From an uncultured Bacilli bacterium (GTDB lineage Bacteria > Bacillota_I > Bacilli_A > RF39 > UBA660): a DNA stretch of 15,269 nt. The position numbers and the translations under genes are program-made. Numbering within the stretch: position 1 is the stretch's first letter; each line of letters begins with the position of its first letter. This document shows, piece after piece, positions 1-5,965 of the stretch. The notes beneath the pieces were generated by a model that saw nothing but the letters and a program-made list of their open reading frames with translations, had not been told where the DNA came from and made no database searches. The stretch lies in the NCBI GenBank assembly GCA_947600015.1, contig CANQFX010000027.1, positions 1 through 15,269 of the forward strand, read 5' to 3'.

Positions 1-566
1 TACCAAGCAATAAATTGTTGTGTTGCACTTATATGATTATCCTTTCTATTTTTCCGTTCCCAATCACTCATTTCTGCTAATGTTTTTGTACTATGAAGTG
101 GAATAAATACATACCACAAATTCGATTTGGCCTTTTTTATTTCTTTTCCTCTTTTTTCATATGCCAACCTGCCTTTGCTTATTCCAAAAAACTGTTGATA
201 ATTTTCTCCATCAAAAAATGTAAGACAATCCAAAAAATAACAACTTCTATTTTTAACATTTTTCATCGTTTCTAATAATTGTTTTATATTCTCACTAATT
301 CCACTACGTTTTACAAAAGCTCCAGGATATCCAGGTTTTTGTGGATAATCTTCAATATAAAACCCAGTATCTGCAACAAAAATAGGACTGTTTAATATTT
401 GGTATGCTTGTTTTGCTTTTTCTTTTGAGATATAAGAAATATCATTTTTATCTGGTTCTTCAAAGTCATATGGAAAGTATTGGATTATGATTTGTTCTTT
501 TTCAAATTGTTCTTTTACAGATACATATTTCCCATAATTTCCTGTTACATACGTTAAATTTTCCAT
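1..566 (-). CDS. RdgB/HAM1-type non-canonical purine NTP pyrophosphatase (3' end cut by window edge)
   Basis: Translating the minus strand from ATG at 566 gives 188 residues open to the window edge. Family members hydrolyse ITP, XTP or dITP to the monophosphate plus pyrophosphate and so clean the nucleotide pool. Visible motifs in family order: TGNYGK at residues 8-13 (substrate loop), VADTGFYIED at 64-73 with the likely catalytic Asp66, PGYPGAFVK at 78-86, FGISKGRLAY near 127-136, and KTLAEMS near 161-167, followed by an N-H-I-S stretch in place of the usual ISHR. The start is fixed by AAAGGAGAA, which lies inside the last codons of the SIS gene; that gene's stop is one base upstream of the ATG, so the two are translationally coupled. 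The last two bases in the window, TA, begin the next codon, which could be a stop. The protein is close to full length for the family. Family assignment is firm; exact substrate is inference. Confidence 0.85.
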   Translation of the reverse strand, partial: MENLTYVTGNYGKYVSVKEQFEKEQIIIQYFPYDFEEPDKNDISYISKEKAKQAYQILNSPIFVADTGFYIEDYPQKPGYPGAFVKRSGISENIKQLLETMKNVKNRSCYFLDCLTFFDGENYQQFFGISKGRLAYEKRGKEIKKAKSNLWYVFIPLHSTKTLAEMSDWERKNRKDNHISATQQFIAW

Positions 567-567
567 T

Positions 568-1563
568 CTACATTTCTCCTTTATAAAAATATAATTTCTT
601 TACAAGTTTCGAATATTCTACATTTGATAAATCTTTCTCTTTTGCTTTCGCTAATTCTTTACAAAGTAACATACTAATATAAGTAAAATAATAGTCATTG
701 ATGATTTCATCTTCATATTTTTTCTTAATCCAAATCATTTTATCATAATATTCACTCAGAATGCTTTTATATAAAGAATCTAATTCTGTTTCACAATCAA
801 ATAAGAAACCAATAGAGGGATATTGATATGTTAAATTACTTCTGCCATGACAATAATCATATTTATCATGAACCACAGGAATTCCAAGCCCTGCTTCGGT
901 TATTGTTGTTTCTAAAAATTTTTCTGCTGCCTTCGATTCATACCCACTCATAATTTCATAACAAGATATATTTCGCGGAAAACAAGCAGAACAAGAGGCT
1001 TTCTCTGAAAAGGATTCTTCTTCATAGCCAATTCCAACTACCTTTTTATTTTCCTGATAAATATAAGGATCTAATTTTGATAATAAAATTTCTTCTATTA
1101 CTTCTTTATCATCACAATAATAATATAAAGCAAGTGTCATTGGAATCAGTGTAGAAGATAATGAAATAAAACTGTGTTCCATCTCCTTTACCTCATAATT
1201 TAAATTCCTTCCTTCTTCCATTTTTTTTGTGGAAAACAAATAATGATTTAGTTCATTTTGAAATGAAACAGATACTCCTAAATTCGTTCCACTATAACTA
1301 CAACAAATCATATTTTGATAGGCATTTAAATCACGATAAAGAACATCTCTTGGTGTAATTGCCTCACAGATAATATGATTTTTTTTGCTTAGTAGTTTCG
1401 CTAAAAAATTACTAACTACACTCGATCCTCCTACACCACTTATTAAAGTTGCCCCTTTAATTGAAGAAAAAATTTCTTTCATTTTTATTACATCTGTTTT
1501 TTCTAAAGAATATCGTACTTGCTCTTCTATCTTTAAAAAAATTTGTTCCATATTTTCTTTCAT
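568..1563 (-). CDS. Double SIS-domain sugar-phosphate-binding protein
   Basis: A 331-residue cytoplasmic protein. The first SIS (sugar isomerase) half shows a glycine-rich start, GVGGSS at residues 43-48, and the sugar-phosphate loop CSYSGTN at 88-94. The second half has a conserved-looking stretch at about 211-242, including EKFLETT, TEAG and HDKYDYCHGR, whose His and Glu residues could be catalytic. SIS proteins isomerise or sense phosphosugars, but I cannot name the substrate. Start choice: ATG at 1563 has AAGGAGG eight bases upstream; the in-frame ATG at 1569 is only two bases from it, and the frame continues upstream to a GTG at 1617 with no suitable ribosome binding site. It sits 55 bases after the WYL regulator and its final codons contain the ribosome binding site of the pyrophosphatase gene, so all three genes probably share a transcript. 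It could be an isomerase, a deaminase-like enzyme or a sensor. Confidence 0.72.
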   Translation of the reverse strand: MKENMEQIFLKIEEQVRYSLEKTDVIKMKEIFSSIKGATLISGVGGSSVVSNFLAKLLSKKNHIICEAITPRDVLYRDLNAYQNMICCSYSGTNLGVSVSFQNELNHYLFSTKKMEEGRNLNYEVKEMEHSFISLSSTLIPMTLALYYYCDDKEVIEEILLSKLDPYIYQENKKVVGIGYEEESFSEKASCSACFPRNISCYEIMSGYESKAAEKFLETTITEAGLGIPVVHDKYDYCHGRSNLTYQYPSIGFLFDCETELDSLYKSILSEYYDKMIWIKKKYEDEIINDYYFTYISMLLCKELAKAKEKDLSNVEYSKLVKKLYFYKGEM

Positions 1564-1618
1564 CACCATTTCCTCCTTAATTCCATAATAACAGGAGAAG
1601 AGGAAATATCTCGTCACA

Positions 1619-2218
1619 TTAAAATTTTTCTTCTAATAAACTAATTTTTCTGATTCTTTTCAATTCAAAATGACGAATATCTTGCCTTAATTCACAGAAT
1701 GCAGCACAATACCAACCTTCTTGAAAAAGAAACATTTCTGCTGGTTGAATTACTCTTTCTAATTCTCCATAATTGAAAGAATAATATAAAATTTTTACTT
1801 TCCTTCTTTCTTTTAGTGCTCGCGTAAGAGTATTATATTTTATTAAAGTTTCTTCTTTTAAATTTAATTCTTTTTCTTCTTTTTTACTACCAATATAAAT
1901 TCCCCTAATTTTATCTTTTAAATTTTCTAATTTTTCCTTTTCATTCTGATCTTTACTATTTTCAATATATGTATTTAATAACTCATAATCTTCTGTTTTA
2001 AACTTTCGTTGTGGAAGTCGAATTGTTTGATTTAATATATATCCACCATAGGGTCCTTTGAGTGAATCAATATAAATTCCTGCTTTTTCTAATTCTTCTT
2101 TATAACTGCGAACCATTCTAGGAGACACTTCTAATATTTTAGATAATTCTTCAATATAATATTTTTTTCCAGTAGACAGTAATTGCAGCATAGTAATTGC
2201 ATTTGATACTTTAGACAT
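1619..2218 (-). CDS. HTH/WYL-domain transcriptional regulator
   Basis: A 199-residue DNA-binding regulator. An N-terminal winged helix of the HTH_11 type (about residues 1-60, with YIEELSKILEVSPRMVRSYK as recognition region) is followed by a charged linker and a C-terminal WYL domain (about 120-195). The WYL domain shows KVKILYYSF, RVIQPAEMFLFQEGWYCAAF and a basic end, RHFELKRIRKI. WYL domains usually sense a small ligand or nucleic acid. Start choice: the frame is open to ATG 2233, but codons 2-3 of that version are the AGGAGG ribosome binding site. The true start is therefore ATG 2218, six bases downstream of it. It is first in the cluster, followed by the SIS and pyrophosphatase genes, so it may control them and itself. 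The effector cannot be read from the sequence. Confidence 0.82.
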   Translation of the reverse strand: MSKVSNAITMLQLLSTGKKYYIEELSKILEVSPRMVRSYKEELEKAGIYIDSLKGPYGGYILNQTIRLPQRKFKTEDYELLNTYIENSKDQNEKEKLENLKDKIRGIYIGSKKEEKELNLKEETLIKYNTLTRALKERRKVKILYYSFNYGELERVIQPAEMFLFQEGWYCAAFCELRQDIRHFELKRIRKISLLEEKF

Positions 2219-2245
2219 AGGAACCCTCCTCATTTATTTCTTTTT

Positions 2246-2254
2246 ATTGTAGCA
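2246..2254 (-). promoter_or_regulatory. Extended -10 promoter of the WYL-SIS-pyrophosphatase cluster
   Basis: On the minus strand TGCTACAAT (2254 to 2246) is a TGn extended -10 with a TACAAT hexamer, 28 bases upstream of the start codon and just before AGGAGG. No convincing -35 is visible, as expected for extended -10 promoters. Confidence 0.5.
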
Positions 2255-2362
2255 CAAGAAAAAGAAATAATAAAAATTATTTTTTCTAATACAAACTAAA
2301 TACTTCTATTTTTCCTACTTGCATAAATTAACATAGAAAAAGATTATCAAAGGAGGAGTTAA

Positions 2363-2719
2363 ATGGAAAATATATCATTAGGACAGATTGCTAGTGCAAT
2401 TACTTTGCTTGGAGTAATAATTGGGGCAATGATTGCTTTCTTTCGTTTTTTTAAAGGATTTATTTCTAGAACGTTGCATCCGATTGATCGGAAAATCTTG
2501 AATCTTCAACAAGTGTCTATTCAAGATAGAAATCATATTGAATTAGAATTAATTAAGATGTTTTTAGTAAATTTTATCCATGATATTGAACAAGGAACCT
2601 TTAAGTCAGAAATTCAAATTAAAAATGCCTATGAATTATATGATCGTTATCAAAAATTAGGTGGGAATTCCTATGTTCATGATAGTTGGGAAAAACTAAT
2701 GAAAGATGGAAAAATATGA
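2363..2719 (+). CDS. Small single-pass membrane protein of unknown function
   Basis: A 118-residue protein I cannot assign. Residues 8-31 form one hydrophobic helix (ASAITLLGVIIGAMIAFF), followed by a basic segment, FKGFISRTLHP, which would place the C-terminal part in the cytoplasm. Residues 35-118 look like a helical domain ending in YELYDRYQKLGGNSYVHDSW, a pattern I associate with small phage holin-like or accessory proteins in Bacillota; that link is recollection only and no other phage gene is present. The start has a strong AAAGGAGGAG six bases upstream. It is the only gene in its unit: the WYL cluster points away and the LysM gene converges on it across a shared terminator. No catalytic motif is visible. 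Confidence 0.7.
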   Translation: MENISLGQIASAITLLGVIIGAMIAFFRFFKGFISRTLHPIDRKILNLQQVSIQDRNHIELELIKMFLVNFIHDIEQGTFKSEIQIKNAYELYDRYQKLGGNSYVHDSWEKLMKDGKI

Positions 2720-2721
2720 AA

Positions 2722-2752
2722 GGAATATAAAAATTTCTATATTCCCTTTTTG
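2722..2752. terminator. Rho-independent terminator between convergent genes
   Basis: GGAATATA (2722-2729) pairs with TATATTCC (2738-2745) across an 8-base loop and is followed by CTTTTTG on the plus strand. On the minus strand the tail is weaker (TTTCATATTTTT), so it mainly ends the plus-strand gene but may serve both. Confidence 0.7.
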
Positions 2753-2753
2753 T

Positions 2754-3896
2754 TTATAGGTTTAAATCATTAAAATAGAAAATCGGATTAGCAGAAGGTA
2801 TCTTTAAGACTTGACCAATTTGTAAGATATTGCTTGTTAAATTATTTAGTTTTTTGATGGTATCTACTGTTGTATTATAACGTCTTGCAATGGCATATAG
2901 TGTATCCCCATTTACAACTATATAAGAAATATAATTCATATTATTACTCGTTGGAATTTTTAAGATTTGGCCAATCTGTAAGGTATTACTTGTTAAATTA
3001 TTTAAGCGTTTTATTTCATCGACCGTTGTATTGAAGCGACTAGCAATCGCATACAACGTATCTCCTCTTTTTACGGTATAAGTAGTACTACTTTCCTCTT
3101 GTTCCTCGGTAGGTATTTGTAAGACTTGACCAATCTGTAAGGTATTACTTGTTAAATTATTTAAGCGTTTTATGGCATCTACTGTTGTATTGAAACGACT
3201 AGCAATTGCATACAACGTGTCTCCTCTTTTTACAGTATAAGTAGTAGTGCTTTCTTCTTTTTCCTCTGTAGGTATTTTTAAAACTTGCCCTATCTGTAGC
3301 GTATTACTTGTTAAATTGTTTAAGCGTTTTATGGCATCTACTGTTGTATTGAAACGACTGGCAATTGCATACAACGTATCTCCACTTTTTACGGTATAAG
3401 TAGTGATACCTTGCTCTTCTTGATCCAAAACGCAGGGATTTAAATTTCCATATAAAGCATTTAGGCGATCCCAGGTTGTATCATTTACAATACCATTGGC
3501 AGTGATATCATTATTATATTGAAATCGTTTTACGGCATTTTCTGTTTCTAAATCAAAATTATTATTAATCGGACCAGTATAATATAAAAGTGTTTTCAAT
3601 TTTGTTTGCAGATCCCCTACGAAACTTCCTGTTGATCCAATACTTAAATTTGGTAATACAGAAATAGGAGCAATCGCTGGATCTGTGAAGGAAAAAAGAA
3701 GATTCCACATTTCTTGATTGACTATACCCGTTTCCTCTAATCCATATTCTCTTTGGAATGCCTTTACCCCTTCTAGCGTAGCAGGTCCAAAACTTCCTGT
3801 TACAATCGGATTATAATATCCTAGTATTTTTAACTTTTCTTGTAAAATTTTTACTTCTTCTCCACTATCTCCTAATTGTAAATTTTTATTATCCAC
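2754..3896 (-). CDS. Peptidoglycan-binding protein: two PG_binding_1 domains plus four LysM domains
   Basis: About 380 residues. Numbering from the longer frame (GTG at 3905): PG_binding_1 domains at about 7-70 (LQLGDSGEEVKILQEKL, ending in GIVNQEMW) and 87-151 (ending in GIVNDTTW), then four LysM domains at about 169-213, 221-266, 274-319 and 326-371, each with the SGDTLYAIASRFNTT-type core and an IGQVLKIP end. It should bind glycan strands in several places. No catalytic domain, signal peptide or membrane helix is present, which fits a protein made in the mother cell and assembled onto the spore cortex or coat, as SafA is; that role is inference. Start choice: GTG 3896 has AGAGAGGTGAG with five bases of spacing, while GTG 3905 overlaps that site. 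It is transcribed divergently from the sleC homologue, also a cortex-binding protein. Confidence 0.85.
   Translation of the reverse strand: MDNKNLQLGDSGEEVKILQEKLKILGYYNPIVTGSFGPATLEGVKAFQREYGLEETGIVNQEMWNLLFSFTDPAIAPISVLPNLSIGSTGSFVGDLQTKLKTLLYYTGPINNNFDLETENAVKRFQYNNDITANGIVNDTTWDRLNALYGNLNPCVLDQEEQGITTYTVKSGDTLYAIASRFNTTVDAIKRLNNLTSNTLQIGQVLKIPTEEKEESTTTYTVKRGDTLYAIASRFNTTVDAIKRLNNLTSNTLQIGQVLQIPTEEQEESSTTYTVKRGDTLYAIASRFNTTVDEIKRLNNLTSNTLQIGQILKIPTSNNMNYISYIVVNGDTLYAIARRYNTTVDTIKKLNNLTSNILQIGQVLKIPSANPIFYFNDLNL
2793..3401 (-). repeat. Tandem LysM repeat array (four units of about 159 bp)
   Basis: The GDT cores fall at residues 175, 228, 281 and 333 of the longer frame, giving spacings of 53, 53 and 52 residues. 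Units 1-3 are almost identical in protein and very similar in DNA, including Glu-rich linkers. The last unit is more diverged. This indicates recent in-gene duplication. Confidence 0.85.
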
Positions 3897-3935
3897 GTAT
3901 CTCACCTCTCTTAATTCTATTCATTTATTGGAAAG

Positions 3936-3951
3936 ATATTATATATAATAT
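3936..3951. promoter_or_regulatory. Symmetrical AT-rich promoter element between divergent cortex genes
   Basis: ATATTATATATAATAT is a perfect 16-bp palindrome lying in the 69-base gap between the LysM and sleC starts. It carries a TATAAT hexamer on each strand. The minus-strand copy is placed well for the LysM gene; the plus-strand copy is too close to the sleC ribosome binding site to be its -10. No recognisable sporulation -35 was found, so its function is open. Confidence 0.35.
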
Positions 3952-3965
3952 GATAGAGGTGAAAT

Positions 3966-5177
3966 ATGGCAAAAGGATATTTAATTGTCAATGTATATGG
4001 GGAAAGCATCGCAAACCCAATTAAGAATGCAACGATTACGGTATCAAAAAATGGAAATAATCTGTACACTACTACAACGAATGAAAATGGACAAACAGAA
4101 GCGATTTCTCTTGATACTGTAGATAAAAGTTTTTCTGAAGAAGAACAATTTACAACTAGACCTTATGAAACTTATGATTTAACCATTACCGCATTGGGGC
4201 TTACAAATACTCGAGTAGAAGGAGTACAAATTTTTGATGGGATTACTTCTCTTCAAAATGTATATCTTACATCCATTGATGAAAATGAAGAGGAAGATAT
4301 TCAAGAAATTACTCCTAACAAATTATGGGGAGACTATCCTTCTATCTTACCAGAAACAGAAGAACCAGGGATTGCGCCTATCGTATTAAAACAAGTCATC
4401 ATTCCTAAAAATATTATTGTTCATGATGGAATTCCTAATAACTCAAATGCTCCTGATTATACGGTTCCTTTTATCGATTATATTAAAAATGTAGCAAGCA
4501 GTGAAATCTATAGTACTTGGCCAGAGTCCACAATAAAAGCCAACATTTTAGCAATTATTTCATTTACTCTAAACCGAATTTATACAGAATGGTATCCTAG
4601 TAGAGGATATGATTTTACTATTACTTCCACTACCAGTTATGATCAAAAATATACGCGAAATGGTACTATTTTTGAACCGATTTCGCAAATTGTTGATGAA
4701 ATTTTTATCAACTATATTCGCAGTGGTATTCGGGTAGAACCTCTCTTGGCTCATTATAAAAGTAATACTCAAGAACCAGGTTATCTAAGCCAATGGGGTT
4801 CAAAATCACTAGGAGATGAAGGATACAGCGCTTTACAGATTCTAAGATACTATTATGGCAATAGTGTAAATATCTATGAAGCAGAAACCACTACAAACTA
4901 TCCCTATTCCTTTACTTCTATATTAAAAGAAGGAGATTGCAGTATTGATGTTTATATTTTACAAAATACCTTAAACTATATCCGTGGTAGTTATCCAGGA
5001 ATTCCTATGATTCAAAATCCTTCTGGGTACTTCGATGCAGATACCAAGAAAGCAGTACAAACTTTTCAAAAAGTATTTTCTCTTACGCAAACAGGAGAAG
5101 TTAACTATCAAACTTGGTATAAACTTTCTTATGTTCTAACTGCGGTAGGAGATATGACAGAAAGTATTTATAGCTAA
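3966..5177 (+). CDS. sleC: SleC-type spore cortex-lytic enzyme (SpoIID/LytB fold with C-terminal PG-binding domain)
   Basis: A 403-residue homologue of clostridial SleC, which degrades spore cortex peptidoglycan during germination. Order of parts: an N-terminal beta-rich carboxypeptidase-regulatory-like domain (about 1-103, GYLIVNVYGESIANPIKNA) corresponding to the SleC pro-region, a linker, a SpoIID/LytB domain (about 165-300) and a PG_binding_1 domain (about 315-388, ending in VNYQTWYKL). The SpoIID core shows VPFIDYIKNVASSEIYSTWP with likely catalytic Glu180, then YLSQWGSKSLGDEGYSALQI and RYYYG. Known SleC proteins are about 420-440 residues, so this one is slightly short. No signal peptide is seen, as in mother-cell-made SleC. 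In the segment HYKSNTQEPGYLSQWG, where I expect cysteines in relatives, there are none. The start is set by AGAGGTGA five bases upstream. Clostridial SleC is activated by Csp proteases; none is in this window. A related non-germination SpoIID-family paralogue is the alternative. Confidence 0.8.
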   Translation: MAKGYLIVNVYGESIANPIKNATITVSKNGNNLYTTTTNENGQTEAISLDTVDKSFSEEEQFTTRPYETYDLTITALGLTNTRVEGVQIFDGITSLQNVYLTSIDENEEEDIQEITPNKLWGDYPSILPETEEPGIAPIVLKQVIIPKNIIVHDGIPNNSNAPDYTVPFIDYIKNVASSEIYSTWPESTIKANILAIISFTLNRIYTEWYPSRGYDFTITSTTSYDQKYTRNGTIFEPISQIVDEIFINYIRSGIRVEPLLAHYKSNTQEPGYLSQWGSKSLGDEGYSALQILRYYYGNSVNIYEAETTTNYPYSFTSILKEGDCSIDVYILQNTLNYIRGSYPGIPMIQNPSGYFDADTKKAVQTFQKVFSLTQTGEVNYQTWYKLSYVLTAVGDMTESIYS

Positions 5178-5210
5178 AAAGAAAAGCATCTCACTTTTCT
5201 TTTATTTTTC
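5177..5210 (+). terminator. Terminator of the sleC homologue
   Basis: AAAAGAAAAG (5177-5186) and CTTTTCTTTT (5194-5203) form a perfect 10-bp stem with a 7-base loop, followed by ATTTTTC. The stem begins on the last base of the stop codon. Confidence 0.8.
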
Positions 5211-5434
5211 TTTTTTTCATATCTTGATTTGGTATTTCTTCTTTGGTTCCTCCTTCAATATTATTTTGTCTTATCATATTGTTAATGATATATATATAAT
5301 ATTTCTTTGATATTCAAATACAATATTTTAAATTATGTTACACTACCAGATTATAAATTAAATTATTAACCCCCTAGATATTTTGACAAGTATATCAAAA
5401 TGACCTGATGAAAATAAAAAATTTATTTGTTCGC
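5211..5434. other. AT-rich spacer without a supported gene
   Basis: About 220 bases of very AT-rich sequence with alternating TA runs near 5286-5300. A TTGACA at 5383-5388 has only TGATGA at -10 distance, so I do not call it a promoter. No frame with a ribosome binding site was found on either strand. Confidence 0.4.
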
Positions 5435-5462
5435 TTGTTCTATATATTTTAAATTATATAAT
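5435..5462 (+). promoter_or_regulatory. Promoter of the small hydrophobic peptide mRNA
   Basis: TTGTTC (5435-5440), a 16-base spacer and a perfect TATAAT (5457-5462) predict a transcript start near 5469. That leaves a 60-base leader before the peptide start, containing the ribosome-binding-site hairpin and the leader half of the long-range pairing. Confidence 0.5.
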
Positions 5463-5496
5463 TTTCATTAGGGAATACTATAACTGTTGAGTACTT

Positions 5497-5520
5497 GCCA
5501 ACTTCTTATTGGAAGGTGGC
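5497..5520 (+). promoter_or_regulatory. Hairpin covering the ribosome binding site of the small peptide
   Basis: GCCAACTTC (5497-5505) pairs with GAAGGTGGC (5512-5520) with one mismatch around a 6-base loop. The right arm contains AAGGTGG (5513-5519), the only ribosome binding site for the ATG at 5530, which would be occluded when the hairpin forms. It directly abuts the long-range pairing arm ending at 5496. Confidence 0.6.
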
Positions 5521-5529
5521 TTGATATTT

Positions 5530-5619
5530 ATGAAGAAAAAAGATTTATTAATCTCATTTCTAATATTAATTATCATTTTATTAATAGTCTCTTTGATGAT
5601 TCTATATATAAAAAAATAG
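5530..5619 (+). CDS. 29-residue hydrophobic membrane peptide, type I toxin-like
   Basis: A 29-residue peptide: MKKKD, an uninterrupted hydrophobic run of about 20 residues rich in Ile and Leu (from LLISFLILI to LMILY), then IKK and a TAG stop. This is one short membrane helix with basic caps and no charged residue inside. AAGGTGG lies ten bases before the ATG and is buried in a hairpin. A promoter with perfect TATAAT lies upstream and a terminator downstream near 5733-5767, so it forms its own roughly 300-base transcript. The size, composition, masked ribosome binding site and leader-tail pairing match membrane toxins of type I toxin-antitoxin modules such as TxpA/BsrG or Fst, but I see no clear sequence match to any of them. 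Alternatives are a small sporulation membrane peptide or chance. I did not recognise a named family. Confidence 0.55.
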   Translation: MKKKDLLISFLILIIILLIVSLMILYIKK

Positions 5620-5718
5620 TACTCAATCTGCCATTAAGTACAAACTCTTATTAGGGTAAGTACTCAACATGCGAAAGTTAAGTATTTCCCTCTTTTATTT
5701 TATGCAAGTTTCCTTGAC
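5609..5718 (-). ncRNA. Possible convergent antisense RNA to the small peptide mRNA
   Basis: On the minus strand an extended -10, TGTTATGAT (5733 to 5725), predicts a start near 5718. About 100 bases on, the self-complementary AGTACT elements form short stems directly followed by TATTTTTTT (about 5617-5610), a plausible terminator just inside the end of the peptide gene. The RNA would be complementary to the mRNA 3' tail, including both pairing partners of the leader. The promoter has no good -35, and the stems are short, so this is a hypothesis built on position and pattern. Confidence 0.35.
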
Positions 5719-5732
5719 ATATTCATCATAAC

Positions 5733-5767
5733 ATAAAAAAACTTTTTGCAAGTTTTCTATTTTTACT
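5733..5767. terminator. Bidirectional terminator between tRNA-Leu and the small peptide locus
   Basis: AAAACTT (5738-5744) pairs with AAGTTTT (5750-5756) around a 5-base loop. The minus-strand run of T residues after the stem would end tRNA-Leu transcription, and CTATTTTTA follows on the plus strand. A second small hairpin, ACTCG/CGAGT, lies at 5766-5782. Confidence 0.6.
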
Positions 5768-5793
5768 CGAGTTTCCCGAGTTTAGTATCAATC

Positions 5794-5880
5794 TGGTGCT
5801 CGTATCCGGACTTGAACCGGAACTCTATTGCTAGAAGTAGATTTTGAGTCTACCGCGTCTACCAATTCCGCCATACGAGC
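5794..5880 (-). tRNA. tRNA-Leu (anticodon CAA)
   Basis: On the minus strand GCTCGTA at 5880 pairs with TACGAGC near the 3' end, followed by A and an encoded CCA (5796-5794). The D arm has TGGCGGAATTGGTAGACGCG, the anticodon stem GTAGA/TCTAC encloses CTCAAAA giving anticodon CAA, a long variable arm typical of class II tRNAs follows, and the T arm is TCCGG-TTCAAGT-CCGGA. It reads UUG leucine codons. Confidence 0.96.
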
Positions 5881-5890
5881 AACTACATTT

Positions 5891-5918
5891 ATTATAACAA
5901 ATATTATTATAAAATCAA
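5891..5918 (-). promoter_or_regulatory. Promoter of tRNA-Leu
   Basis: Minus strand: TTGATT (5918-5913), a 16-base spacer and TATAAT (5896-5891), ending 10 bases before the tRNA 5' end. Confidence 0.65.
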
Positions 5919-5927
5919 AGGATTTTT

Positions 5928-5959
5928 AAAAAAAAGAGATTTTCGTAAAAATCCCTTTT
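5928..5959 (-). terminator. Terminator of the serpin operon
   Basis: On the minus strand GGGATTTT, a TACG loop and AAAATCTC (one G-U pair) form an 8-bp stem followed by eight T residues. It lies just after the serpin stop codon. Confidence 0.8.
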
Positions 5960-5965
5960 CCATTA

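Larger units (their letters stand above)
5485..5669 (+). repeat. Leader-tail inverted repeat enclosing the small peptide gene
   Basis: TGTTGAGTACTT (5485-5496) is exactly complementary to AAGTACTCAACA (5658-5669), 12 of 12 bases. A second, shorter partner, AGTACTCAA (5618-5626), starts inside the peptide stop codon and can pair with TTGAGTACT (5487-5495). The leader thus has two mutually exclusive partners, one right after the gene and one in the 3' tail. The sequence fact is certain; its action as an RNA switch is inference. Confidence 0.7.

Noticed and set aside
2319..2347. TTGCAT with GATTAT 17 bases on as the promoter of the small membrane protein at 2363
   Set aside because: The predicted transcript start would fall within the ribosome binding site, leaving no usable leader.
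2793..3401. CRISPR-like or satellite repeat
   Set aside because: The repeat unit is 159 bp, in frame, and encodes LysM domains; no short repeat-spacer pattern is present.
3944..3952. Minus-strand CATATTATA, a match to the SigK -10 pattern, upstream of the LysM gene
   Set aside because: No AC-type -35 element at the required distance; the match arises from a TA-rich palindrome.
5191..5277. 28-codon minus-strand frame after sleC with an internal GAAGGAGG
   Set aside because: No ribosome binding site upstream of its ATG, the purine-rich motif is inside the frame, and its end lies in the sleC terminator stem.
5383..5411. TTGACA as a promoter -35 on the plus strand
   Set aside because: The -10 position reads TGATGA or GATGAA; the downstream TTGTTC/TATAAT pair is a better promoter for the small peptide.
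5679..5707. TTGCAT with TACTTA 17 bases on as the antisense promoter
   Set aside because: The -10 hexamer matches poorly; the extended -10 at 5725-5733 is a better candidate.
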